Shown: piece after piece, positions 1 through 7,543 of the stretch | Numbering within the stretch: the stretch's first letter is position 1 | Layout: each line of letters opens with the position of its first letter | Assembly: GCF_000527155.1 (NCBI RefSeq) | Contig: NZ_AZUQ01000001.1 | Span: forward strand, 3,361,889-3,425,888 | Direction of reading: 5' to 3' | DNA from: Haloglycomyces albus DSM 45210 | GTDB taxonomy: Bacteria > Actinomycetota > Actinomycetes > Mycobacteriales > Micromonosporaceae | Length of the DNA stretch: 64,000 nt | Position numbers and translations under genes: made by a program | The notes under the pieces: model-generated | Databases searched by the model: none | What the model was told of the DNA's origin: nothing | Seen by the model: the letters and a program-made list of their open reading frames with translations, nothing else

Positions 1-692
1 AGCGCGGCAAGTTCCCCCAGATCGCGCATCTGACGACGTGCCCACCAATAATCGGCCGGTTCGCCGTGGCCGGGCACGACGACGTCCGGTTTCCAGCTCA
101 GTAGGTATTCGCTGACTGCGGCCCACCGTTGAGGATAGGCGTCCTCAAAGGCCGGGTCGGCACCGTTCTCGAACAGGTCCCCGGCAAAGAGAACCCGGTC
201 GTCGGGAACCTCAACCACGACGTCATTGTCGGTGTGAGCCTTGCCGACCGGTCGTAGAACCACGGTTCGGCCACCCAGATCGACGGCGGTCGGACCGGTC
301 AGCTCGCAGTTGGGAGGCGTCAACCGTGTGGAACCGATACGACGTGCCTGGTCCGCCTTCCCCTCCAAACGATATTGCGAGGCCATGGTTTCTCGTTGTC
401 TCCGCCCCGCCTCAAGAAAGGCGTCCACACTTCCGGACGCCCAGATCTTCGCCTCCCCAAACGCTTCGGTTCCGAACCAATGGTCGAAATGATCGTGTGT
501 GTACACGATCTGCCAGGGCAGCGAAGTCACCGAACGGATGGCGGAGGCGAAGTCGAACCCTTGCTGAGAATCAATACCGGTGTCGATGACCAAACACGAA
601 CGGGTGCCCTCGATCAAGCCGAGGGACAGATCGAGCGTGTCCGTTCTCCACACCCGAATGCCCGGAGACACTTCCTGCCAGCACGCTGTCAT
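1..692 (-). CDS. MBL-fold metallo-hydrolase (partial, C-terminus off the window)
   Basis: The frame reads from an ATG at 692 to the window edge, giving about 230 residues without a stop. The metallo-beta-lactamase zinc signature THDHFDH lies at about residues 65-71. It is followed by a conserved His in KAHTDND, the bridging Asp in GDLFENG and a distal His in VVPGHGE. These make it a binuclear-metal hydrolase of the glyoxalase II/beta-lactamase-like superfamily; the substrate cannot be told. No signal peptide is seen, so it is probably cytosolic. The start is supported by a TAGAAT box ending 6 nt upstream, with no Shine-Dalgarno. It is upstream of nothing else in its direction within the window. 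Confidence 0.85.
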   Translation of the reverse strand, partial: MTACWQEVSPGIRVWRTDTLDLSLGLIEGTRSCLVIDTGIDSQQGFDFASAIRSVTSLPWQIVYTHDHFDHWFGTEAFGEAKIWASGSVDAFLEAGRRQRETMASQYRLEGKADQARRIGSTRLTPPNCELTGPTAVDLGGRTVVLRPVGKAHTDNDVVVEVPDDRVLFAGDLFENGADPAFEDAYPQRWAAVSEYLLSWKPDVVVPGHGEPADYWWARRQMRDLGELAA

Positions 693-698
693 GAATTT

Positions 699-704
699 AT
701 TCTA
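699..704 (-). promoter_or_regulatory. -10 box of probable leaderless promoter (MBL hydrolase)
   Basis: TAGAAT is followed by 6 nt and then the ATG at 692. This spacing puts the transcription start on or next to the start codon. No Shine-Dalgarno is present. Confidence 0.5.
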
Positions 705-741
705 GTCCAGGCGACACCACTGCCGCCCACCTCAACACCGG

Positions 742-1047
742 TTACGCTCCCAGCTGCCGCAGCACTGCCGTCACGGTGGCGGCGATGAGGATGACGAGCG
801 CGAAGGGCGCCCGGAACCATGCGGCTATGCCACCTGCGATGACGCCGATGGGAAGAGCCCAACCGGCGAAGTCTCCGTCCTTGAACACCACTGACAGCAC
901 CACCAGCGCCGCGATGACGACGGTGGCGGCGACCTTCAGGAGGTTCTCGGTGCGCTCGTTCATCGTCAATCGATCGCGCAGAAGGGACCCGGAGGCTTTC
1001 AGGGCGAGGGTTCCGGCCGCGAATACCGCGATGGCAAGGATGATCAT
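742..1047 (-). CDS. azlD: AzlD-family branched-chain amino acid transport subunit
   Basis: A 101-residue, very hydrophobic protein with about four membrane segments, the usual size of AzlD. AzlD is the small partner of AzlC; the pair exports branched-chain amino acids (BrnFE-type, also reported for methionine). Its ATG overlaps the stop of azlC by 4 nt (ATGA), so translation is probably coupled. The assignment rests on length, hydrophobic profile and linkage to a clear azlC gene. Exact substrates are not deducible. Confidence 0.85.
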   Translation of the reverse strand: MIILAIAVFAAGTLALKASGSLLRDRLTMNERTENLLKVAATVVIAALVVLSVVFKDGDFAGWALPIGVIAGGIAAWFRAPFALVILIAATVTAVLRQLGA

Positions 1048-1733
1048 GAACGTTGCGCCTCTTTCGAACTCGTCGTATCGGCCCGGTTGAGAACCGGCAC
1101 CAACGCGACACCGGACAATGCGAGCAGCACCGGAATACCGTCCGGTAGGAACGGAGTGGCGGCCAGAGCGACACTCACTCCCGCCACAACGGCGAGCAAG
1201 GTCACCTTGTTCTTAAGATTGGGAAGTATCAACGCGAGCAGCGCCGCCGGCATGGCCGCATCCAACCCCAGTACATCGGGATCGGTGACCAGCCGTCCCC
1301 CGAACGCGCCCATGGCCGTGCCTATTACCCAGGAAAAATAGAATGAGATTCCGAGGGTCCAGAAACCGGCCCGGGCACGTTGTGGGTCTTTGGTATTCAG
1401 CGCATAAGCGGTTGACTCGTCAATGAGGAGATGAGTCCCCAGCAGGGTCCGCCAGAGCCCGCGCTTCCAGAATAGGTGTCCAATCGCGAGTCCATAGGGG
1501 AAATGACGGGTGTTGAGAATCAATCCGGTCACGACGGCGACGACGAGACTCCCGCTCGTGGCGATCGAGACCATGGCGAACTGACTGGCTCCAGCGAAGA
1601 CGGTGAGACTCATGAAGACCGCCTCAAACCAGGTGAAGCCGCTTGTGGTGGCGATGGCTCCAAAGGAGACACCAATGATTCCCGCGCCCAAGACGAGTGG
1701 AATGATCTGCTGAAAGATGGAGCGGTTGAACAC
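1044..1733 (-). CDS. azlC: AzlC-family branched-chain amino acid exporter, large subunit
   Basis: 229 residues with several membrane helices and typical AzlC sequence in the first half (GVSFGAIATTSGFTWFEAV, then FAGASQFA and a NTRHFPYG-like motif). Together with AzlD it forms an inner-membrane exporter for excess branched-chain amino acids. The GTG start at 1733 lies 6 nt after a TAGACT box, suggesting a leaderless azlCD transcript. The glnA terminator at 1781-1815 separates it from glnA upstream, so azlCD is its own unit even though both concern amino-nitrogen balance. Confidence 0.88.
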   Translation of the reverse strand: MFNRSIFQQIIPLVLGAGIIGVSFGAIATTSGFTWFEAVFMSLTVFAGASQFAMVSIATSGSLVVAVVTGLILNTRHFPYGLAIGHLFWKRGLWRTLLGTHLLIDESTAYALNTKDPQRARAGFWTLGISFYFSWVIGTAMGAFGGRLVTDPDVLGLDAAMPAALLALILPNLKNKVTLLAVVAGVSVALAATPFLPDGIPVLLALSGVALVPVLNRADTTSSKEAQRS

Positions 1734-1739
1734 CCCTCG

Positions 1740-1745
1740 AGTCTA
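1740..1745 (-). promoter_or_regulatory. -10 box of probable leaderless azlCD promoter
   Basis: TAGACT, then 6 nt, then the GTG start of azlC. It lies between the glnA terminator and azlC, as expected for an independent promoter. Confidence 0.5.
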
Positions 1746-1780
1746 TGCGGCTCGCTGGAGATTGACTACCGAGAACAACG

Positions 1781-1815
1781 CTGCCGGGTAGGACTCACAC
1801 GTTCCTACCCGGCAG
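1781..1815 (-). terminator. Hairpin terminator of glnA
   Basis: A perfect 12-bp inverted repeat (CTGCCGGGTAGG at 1781-1792 and its complement at 1804-1815) with an 11-nt loop, 46 nt past the glnA stop. No strong U-tract follows, as is common in actinobacteria. Confidence 0.7.
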
Positions 1816-1861
1816 GTGAACCATTCAGTTGACAATCGCGAGCGCGACTCAGTCTAGCGTC

Positions 1862-3286
1862 TTAGACCTCGTAGTACAGGTCGAACTCATACGGTGTCGG
1901 ACGCAACCTGAACTGGTCGATTTCGTTTTCGCGTTTGAACGCGATCCACGTTTCGATCAGCTCGTCGGTGAACACGCCGCCTTCGGTCAGGTAATCGTGG
2001 TCCTTCTCCAGCGCGTCGAGTGCCTCTTCCAGACTGGCGGGCACTTGAGCGATTCCGGAGGCCTCTTCAGGGGCGAGTTCGTAGAGGTCCTTGTCGACCG
2101 GTTCCGGCGGTTCGATCTTGTTCTTGATCCCGTCGAGACCGGCCATCATCATCGCGGAGAAGGCCAGGTACGGGTTGGACGAGGGGTCCGGAACGCGGAA
2201 TTCGACTCGTTTGGCCTTGGCATTGGTGCCGGTGACCGGAATACGGGTACAGGCCGAACGGTTACGCTGCGAGTACACGAGGTTGACCGGAGCTTCGAAT
2301 CCGGGAACCAGGCGACGGTAGGAGTTGATGGACGGGTTGGTGAAGGCCAACAGGCTGGGCGCGTGGTACAGCAGCCCCCCGATGTAGTAGCGGGCCGTGT
2401 CGGACAGGCCGCCGTAGCCGGTTTCGTCGTAGAAGAGCGGCTCACCGTCCGACCAGAGGCTCTGGTGAGTGTGCATGCCCGAACCGTTGTCCCCGAAGAG
2501 CGGTTTCGGCATGAAGGTGACGGTCTTGCCCGCTTCGGTGGCGGTGTTCTTGACGACGTATTTAAACTGTTGAACTTGGTCACCGGCGTGCAGCAGGGTG
2601 GAGAATCGGTAGTTGATCTCGGCCTGACCGGCGGTTCCGACCTCGTGGTGGGCGCGTTCGATCTTGAAACCGATGTCGCTGAGGTTGGTCACCATTTCGT
2701 CGCGCAGGTCGGCGAAGTGGTCGACGGGACCCACCGGGAAGTAACCACCCTTGTGGCGCGGCTTGTAACCGAGGTTGCCGCCTTCTTCCTCACGTCCACT
2801 GTTCCATGCTCCCTCTACGGAGTCGATGTGGTAGTAACCTTCGTTGGCCCGGTTGTCGAAGCGGATGGAGTCGAAGATGTAGAACTCGGCTTCGGCGCCG
2901 AAGAACGCCGTGTCGGCTACACCCGTGCTGGCCAGGTACTGTTCGGCCCGCTTGGCGATGTTACGCGGGTCGCGGCTGTAGGGCTCGCGGGTGAACGGGT
3001 CGTGGATGAAGAAGTTCATCGCCAGGGTCTTCTGTTTCCGGAAAGGATCGATGAAGGCGCTCGTGACGTCGGGCAGCAGCAACATGTCCGATTCGTGGAT
3101 CTCCTGGAAGCCACGGATCGAGGAACCGTCGAAGGCGAGCCCTTCTTCCATGGCGTCTGCGTCGAAGTCCGCTGCGGGAATGTTGAAGTGCTGCATAACG
3201 CCGGGAAGATCGCAGAAGCGCACGTCGATGAATTTGACATCGTTCCCCTGCACGTAAGCGATGAGCTCTTCTGGACTGGAAAACAT
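1862..3286 (-). CDS. glnA: Glutamine synthetase type I
   Basis: 474 residues, the normal length of bacterial GSI. It catalyses ATP-dependent condensation of glutamate and ammonium as a cytosolic dodecamer. Visible landmarks: the N-terminal beta-grasp with DVRFCDLPG and [10 protein letters not shown], the metal/nucleotide region [20 protein letters not shown] at about 266-276, and the substrate region [10 protein letters not shown]. Tyr402 in [11 protein letters not shown] matches the adenylylated tyrosine of GSI-beta enzymes, so activity is probably controlled by GlnE. GAGAGG lies upstream of the ATG. A terminator follows at 1781-1815. It is divergent from the RDD gene, with a spacer of about 230 bp that should hold its promoter. 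Confidence 0.97.
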   Translation of the reverse strand: MFSSPEELIAYVQGNDVKFIDVRFCDLPGVMQHFNIPAADFDADAMEEGLAFDGSSIRGFQEIHESDMLLLPDVTSAFIDPFRKQKTLAMNFFIHDPFTREPYSRDPRNIAKRAEQYLASTGVADTAFFGAEAEFYIFDSIRFDNRANEGYYHIDSVEGAWNSGREEEGGNLGYKPRHKGGYFPVGPVDHFADLRDEMVTNLSDIGFKIERAHHEVGTAGQAEINYRFSTLLHAGDQVQQFKYVVKNTATEAGKTVTFMPKPLFGDNGSGMHTHQSLWSDGEPLFYDETGYGGLSDTARYYIGGLLYHAPSLLAFTNPSINSYRRLVPGFEAPVNLVYSQRNRSACTRIPVTGTNAKAKRVEFRVPDPSSNPYLAFSAMMMAGLDGIKNKIEPPEPVDKDLYELAPEEASGIAQVPASLEEALDALEKDHDYLTEGGVFTDELIETWIAFKRENEIDQFRLRPTPYEFDLYYEV

Positions 3287-3501
3287 GGCCGTCCCTCTCG
3301 GTAGGTTTCAATTGACCGCTTCGTTCGGTGTTGACAGCCAGCCTAGCGGTTATCCGTTTCTCGTGCGTAAAGGTTTGTTTCGGCCTTGTTAAATTTCTGG
3401 GCGACTCAAGCCGGTGGTCGCGGCGATACGACGGTGGCGATCTCAGCGTGTCGCTGACCTCGCCGTCCGATTCCGTTCCGGTGCCCGAGGGGACGGGCAC
3501 G

Positions 3502-3507
3502 TACACT
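3502..3507 (+). promoter_or_regulatory. -10 box of probable leaderless RDD-gene promoter
   Basis: TACACT ends 6 nt before a GTG at 3514, with no Shine-Dalgarno between. This decides the start of the RDD gene against in-frame codons further upstream. Confidence 0.45.
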
Positions 3508-3513
3508 CTAAAC

Positions 3514-3951
3514 GTGGATAATTCGACGTCTACGCCCCTGGCCAGTGTGAGTGCCCGTTTCGTACAGGTGGTCATCGACTGGATCCTGTGTCTGCTTCCG
3601 ATCAAACTGGCTCAGATCGCCGGCCTGCTGTCGGCGCTTCCCACTGTTGACATCGGGGTGGCAACCGCATCGCAGACGGTCTATACCTCGGTCGTATTCA
3701 TCGCCTATACCGCGATCATGCTGGCGGCGTCGACTCAGACCTTGGGGATGCGCTGGATGCGCATCGCTTGTATCTCCACCACCGACGGCGGTCCCATCGG
3801 ACTGGGACGTGGCCTACTCCGCGCCGTGCTGGTCTCCCTGCTACTACCGGTCGTTCCGGTCTTGTTCGATTCCTACGGACGAGGTCTCCACGACCGCGCC
3901 GCCGGGTCGGTCATGGTTGCCGCCGAAACGGACGAAGCGTCGTCCGCTTAA
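3514..3951 (+). CDS. RDD-family membrane protein
   Basis: 145 residues from the GTG at 3514. The RDD signature is visible: an Arg/Asp pair in the first helix (SARFVQVVIDWIL), a long central helix, and TLGMRWMRI followed by a third helix. RDD proteins are small integral membrane proteins; some act in sodium or proton handling, most are uncharacterised. In actinobacteria an RDD gene is often found beside glnA, as here in divergent orientation. An open frame extends upstream to 3328, but that part is not RDD-like and would sit within the glnA promoter region. The leaderless start is therefore preferred. Confidence 0.75.
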   Translation: MDNSTSTPLASVSARFVQVVIDWILCLLPIKLAQIAGLLSALPTVDIGVATASQTVYTSVVFIAYTAIMLAASTQTLGMRWMRIACISTTDGGPIGLGRGLLRAVLVSLLLPVVPVLFDSYGRGLHDRAAGSVMVAAETDEASSA

Positions 3952-4006
3952 CTCTGGACCGCGGTCTACGGACGTCACGGTCGGCTTCCGACGTCGCCGC
4001 GATCTC

Positions 4007-5353
4007 TCAGCCGCGATACCGGTTGATCCTGCGGACCAGTGTCATGGCCGGTACCGCATAGGCTCCCTGACGTTTCGATCGCAGCTGAACTTCCTGGTCG
4101 TTTGATACCACGATGACCGAGCGCCCTCGGGGCTCCACCCGCGCCATATCGATGATCACATCGTCGGCGATCTCCCCCTTGGCGCTGAACAGCACCCGGA
4201 CTCCGCGAGCCGCCGGAGCGGTCCCGAACACCGGATCGGAACCGTCGAAAACCACGGTGACCTCGGCATTCGATTGCGCCGCAAGCACGCCGAGCCCACG
4301 AACAAGACGTTCACGCTGTTCCTCGAGCGTCAGGGAATCCTTCCAGGCGGTCAAGGTCACGTTATAGCCGTCCACGATCAGATGCGGGTACGGGAGGGAC
4401 AGAAGGCTGTCAAGGTGCGCGGGGTCGTCCGGCTCCAAGGCTCGCGCCCTGTCCGCCTGTAGGGTTTCCGGTTCAGCGCAGCGGTCGTAGGCGATGTAAT
4501 CGGCCGGTCGCATATCGGTGGGGTCGATACCCAGCTCGCGTCGAATACCGCTCGCGGTGCCGCTCAATGTTTCCAGCAGCAGCCAGAGCCGGCTGGAATG
4601 CAATTGTTTCGATTCCCGCTCATGCTGTCGCAGAACCTCCAGTTCCGCCCGTAGGTCCTCGATCTCCGACTCCATCCGTCGGCGCTCGTTTTTTCGTTCT
4701 TTTTTGGCCTGTTTCAGTCGCCCTTTTTCAGCGGCGAGATCGCTGCGGAGCTTGTCATGAGTGCCGTTGAGGTCGTACACCGATTGCCGCAGGGCTCGCA
4801 GTTCTCTATGCAGATCCGCCGCCGCTTGACGCTGATCGGCCAGCGCCTGTTTCAATTTGGCGTTTTCCTTCTCGGCCTGCCGTAGCTTGTCCTCCTCGGC
4901 TCGCGGAGGTGCCGGTGGCTGCGGTGGCTGTGGCGGTTCGGGGCGTCGATCGGCTTCCATTGCCGCTACGGCGGCGCGGACGGTGTCGCGCCAGTGTTCG
5001 GGTTGGAGCAGGTAGGCCAGGGCCGCGGCCAGCGCCGGCTCGGTCAAGGGAGGAGGATTGTGCTCCAGAAACCGCTGCACGAGCTCGTCGCCGGACTCGG
5101 AGACGATCCCGGCGACGTCACGGCGAAACTGCGGGTTCGTTTCCAGTTCGCGGATCAGGGCCGCCTGCCCCAGTTTGGCGCGTTTAGCCTGATTGAATTT
5201 CAGGAATTTTCGCAGGGCTTTTGGGGTGTTGGCCATTCCCAAGCCCGGTAGTGCCGACGAGGTGAGGTCGACGATGCGTTTGCGGGCCATGTCCGGTAGG
5301 AACACGGGAATGGTGGAATCTTCAGCGGGCGCTTCGCCCGCTTCGGAGTTCAT
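4007..5353 (-). CDS. NYN-domain (YacP-like) protein with coiled coil
   Basis: 448 residues. Residues about 1-130 are helical and unassigned. A Pro-rich stretch near 140-150 precedes a long charged coiled coil (about 155-255, heptad-rich Lys/Glu/Arg). The C-terminal 120 residues are a NYN/YacP-type RNase domain: IVDGYNV supplies the first acidic residue, then VVFDGSDP, a central Asp in IADDVIIDM and VVSNDQEV. The PIN-like fold suggests a metal-dependent endoribonuclease acting on RNA in the cytosol; the coiled coil would mediate oligomerisation or partner binding. Such proteins are common in actinobacteria but their targets are unknown. The likely promoter is CTAACA-17-TACAAT at 5396-5424. Confidence 0.8.
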   Translation of the reverse strand: MNSEAGEAPAEDSTIPVFLPDMARKRIVDLTSSALPGLGMANTPKALRKFLKFNQAKRAKLGQAALIRELETNPQFRRDVAGIVSESGDELVQRFLEHNPPPLTEPALAAALAYLLQPEHWRDTVRAAVAAMEADRRPEPPQPPQPPAPPRAEEDKLRQAEKENAKLKQALADQRQAAADLHRELRALRQSVYDLNGTHDKLRSDLAAEKGRLKQAKKERKNERRRMESEIEDLRAELEVLRQHERESKQLHSSRLWLLLETLSGTASGIRRELGIDPTDMRPADYIAYDRCAEPETLQADRARALEPDDPAHLDSLLSLPYPHLIVDGYNVTLTAWKDSLTLEEQRERLVRGLGVLAAQSNAEVTVVFDGSDPVFGTAPAARGVRVLFSAKGEIADDVIIDMARVEPRGRSVIVVSNDQEVQLRSKRQGAYAVPAMTLVRRINRYRG

Positions 5354-5395
5354 GATCGACGGCAGTCGTCGCCGGTGTGGACGCTACCGCCAGGA

Positions 5396-5424
5396 ATTGT
5401 AGCGTTATCATCGCGTCGTGTTAG
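5396..5424 (-). promoter_or_regulatory. Candidate promoter of the NYN-protein gene
   Basis: A TACAAT -10 box (5396-5401) and CTAACA -35-like box (5419-5424) spaced by 17 nt on the minus strand. This would give a 5' UTR of about 35 nt. Confidence 0.4.
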
Positions 5425-5439
5425 GAAGACTGCCATGAC

Positions 5440-5456
5440 TATAGTGTGCCACTATA
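5440..5456. promoter_or_regulatory. Operator-like palindrome between NYN gene and pimB
   Basis: A perfect inverted repeat TATAGTG-TGC-CACTATA in the divergent spacer. It sits immediately upstream of the -35 of the NYN-gene promoter, so it could bind a dimeric regulator. The rest of the 304-bp spacer holds no convincing gene. Confidence 0.3.
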
Positions 5457-5657
5457 CCTATGCGAAGGTGGCCTGCCCCCACGACGTGGCATTTTCCACG
5501 ACACATTACCTTAACCTGGTTGCCGCGTTAGGTCACCTGTGGGTTTAGATTGTGATGTCGTAAGGGGTGAGCGCCGCACATGTGGCACCCCGGCGCGGAC
5601 CAAGCCGACCGCAACGTGCTGGGAACGGGAATCACCGATGGTTGGGAGCTGCCCACG

Positions 5658-7235
5658 ATGGGAAGAACGCTACTGGTCACCAACGATTTTCCACCCCGTT
5701 ACGGAGGTATCGAATCGTTCGTCTACGGCCTGGCCCGACGCCTGCCCGCCGACGAATTGATCGTCTACACCTCGAGTGCCCCCGGCGACCTCGACTTCGA
5801 CGCCGATCAACCCTTCCGGGTCGTCAGAGACCGTTCGTCGCTTTTGCTCCCCACCCCGCGAGTCCGCCGAACGGCCGTCGACATCGCCCGGCGTTTCGGC
5901 TGCGATCGAGTCTGGTTCGGTTCGGCCGCCCCGCTCGGACTCATCGCACACCATTTGAAGACCCACTCCCCCGTCGACCGTGCCGTGGCCCTGACACACG
6001 GACACGAGAGCGGCTGGGCCCGACTTCCGGTGTCCCTGCATCTCCTGCGCCGCATGGCACGCGGCTTGGACGTCATGACGTATCTGGGGGAATATACTCA
6101 TCGACGTCTCCAGCCCGCCGTCGGTGACTGCACCACGCTACGGCAATTGACGTTCGGCATCGATCTCGAACGCTTTCATCCGGATGTCGACGGTCGAGAG
6201 GTCCGACGGAAGTGGGGGCTGGGTCGAGCACCGGTCGTCGTCTGCGTTTCGCGCCTGGTACCACGCAAGGGCCACGCTCGCTTGATTCGTGCCGTCGCCT
6301 CGATTCACCGTCATCTACCCGACGTACGCCTGCTCATCGTCGGAGAAGGCCCTGAGGAGGCACGGCTGCGCGCCCTGACACGGCATTTGCGGCTCGACGA
6401 CACGGTGGTCTTCACCGGGGCCGTCGCTGCGGCGGACCTCGCCGAACATTACGCCGCCGCGGACGTATTCGCCATGCCGTGTTTCGATCGGCTGGGCGGA
6501 TTCGACTTCGAAGGCCTGGGAGCGGTGTTCCTCGAGGCCGCCGCAAGCGGGAAACCGGTCATTGCCGGCAATTCCGGAGGCGCTCCCGAAGCAGTTCTCC
6601 CCGGAAAATCAGGCCTTGTCGTCGCGGGAGAGGCCGACCTGGCCCATCAGCTACGTTTCCTACTTCAGCGACCGCATACGGCTGCGGCGATGGGTTCGGC
6701 CGGTCGGCTCTGGGTGGAGCGCACCTGGTCGTGGGAACGCCAGGCCGCCCGTTTCAATGAGCTCTTGACCTCGAACGAACCCGCCGACCTGAGCGGCTTA
6801 GAATTTCGGCTGGTCCGGTGCTTCCAGCAAACCGAGTTTCAGCGCCGTCATCAGAGCCTGCGCGCGATTTCCCGCGCCCAGCTTTTCGTAGAGCTTCGAA
6901 ATGTGGGTCTTAGCGGTCGATTCCGATACGAACAGTTGCTTAGCGATACCGGCCACGCTGAGTCCGTCGGCCAGCAGTTTCAACACCTGGGATTCGCGTG
7001 GGGACAATTGCGGGCCCGAGGGGGTCAAACGACGCTGCATTGCCGCGGCCAAATCGGCGGCGCTGAAGGCGGTGGGATTGGACGAGGCGTGACGTGCCGC
7101 GGCGACCACGTCGGCCGACGGAGCGCTCTTTGGCACGAAGGCACTGGCACCGGCGTCAAGAGCACCGAAAAGTTGGTCGTCACCGGCGTACATGGTCAGC
7201 ACCACGATTCCCATCTGCGGATGGGCCTTACGTAG
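5658..7235 (+). CDS. pimB: GT4 mannosyltransferase, PimB' type, with anomalous C-terminal overrun
   Basis: From the ATG at 5658 (GGGAG upstream) the first ~378 residues match the PimB' family from end to end. These enzymes transfer the second mannose from GDP-mannose to phosphatidylinositol monomannoside at the inner face of the membrane. Visible: LLVTNDFPPRYGGIESF at the N-terminus, THGHESGW, VSRLVPRKGH, and the GT4 donor-site block FEGLGAVFLEAAASGKPV followed by IAGNSGGAPE. Homologs stop just after the motif equivalent to ARFNELL (about 6770). Here the frame stays open for ~146 more residues, antisense through the response-regulator gene to 7235. Stops at 6790 and 6799 lie one frame away, so a lost stop, a small indel or an assembly error is likely. 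The tail is low-complexity and shadow-like. Confidence 0.85.
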   Translation: MGRTLLVTNDFPPRYGGIESFVYGLARRLPADELIVYTSSAPGDLDFDADQPFRVVRDRSSLLLPTPRVRRTAVDIARRFGCDRVWFGSAAPLGLIAHHLKTHSPVDRAVALTHGHESGWARLPVSLHLLRRMARGLDVMTYLGEYTHRRLQPAVGDCTTLRQLTFGIDLERFHPDVDGREVRRKWGLGRAPVVVCVSRLVPRKGHARLIRAVASIHRHLPDVRLLIVGEGPEEARLRALTRHLRLDDTVVFTGAVAAADLAEHYAAADVFAMPCFDRLGGFDFEGLGAVFLEAAASGKPVIAGNSGGAPEAVLPGKSGLVVAGEADLAHQLRFLLQRPHTAAAMGSAGRLWVERTWSWERQAARFNELLTSNEPADLSGLEFRLVRCFQQTEFQRRHQSLRAISRAQLFVELRNVGLSGRFRYEQLLSDTGHAESVGQQFQHLGFAWGQLRARGGQTTLHCRGQIGGAEGGGIGRGVTCRGDHVGRRSALWHEGTGTGVKSTEKLVVTGVHGQHHDSHLRMGLT

Positions 7236-7475
7236 TTTGCGAGTAGCGTCGAGACCGGATCCGTCGGGAAGCCGCAGATCCATGATCACCACGTTGGGTT
7301 GCAGTCGCGTCGCCAAGCGCAGAGCGTCGGTCACGGTGTCGGACTCTCCGATGACGGTAAAGTCGGGATCGCGATCAAAAGCGTGGCGGAGCCCTTTACG
7401 GATCAAATCGTGATCGTCAACAAGGAGAATCGATATCTGATTAGCGGTGTCCTCAACGGCCTCGGCAGCGGTCAT
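6798..7475 (-). CDS. NarL/LuxR-family response regulator
   Basis: 225 residues. The receiver domain covers about 15-130, with the acidic pair VDDHD, phospho-acceptor Asp66 in VIMDLRLPDGSG, a Thr in VVLTMYAG and Lys in VPKSA. A LuxR-type helix-turn-helix occupies about 155-215 (LSPRESQVLKLLADGLSVAG, then SESTAKTHISKLYEKLGAGN). It lies 68 nt downstream of its cognate-looking histidine kinase and is transcribed with it. Phosphorylation by the kinase should alter DNA binding; targets are unknown. Its 3' end is overlapped antisense by the pimB overrun. Confidence 0.92.
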   Translation of the reverse strand: MTAAEAVEDTANQISILLVDDHDLIRKGLRHAFDRDPDFTVIGESDTVTDALRLATRLQPNVVIMDLRLPDGSGLDATRKLRKAHPQMGIVVLTMYAGDDQLFGALDAGASAFVPKSAPSADVVAAARHASSNPTAFSAADLAAAMQRRLTPSGPQLSPRESQVLKLLADGLSVAGIAKQLFVSESTAKTHISKLYEKLGAGNRAQALMTALKLGLLEAPDQPKF

Positions 7476-7543
7476 AGTCCCTTATTCTCCTCATGATCGC
7501 AGTATTGTTATCCGACAAATACTCCCTTATTACTCTAAGGGAT

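Noticed and set aside
1829-3304. A 491-codon open frame antisense to glnA
   Set aside because: Pure shadow of glnA: no ribosome site and no family-like sequence; long antisense frames are common in high-GC DNA.
5435-5548. A 37-codon ORF in the NYN/pimB spacer
   Set aside because: A weak ribosome site exists, but it begins at the candidate operator, has no ordered composition, and nothing suggests coupling to pimB.
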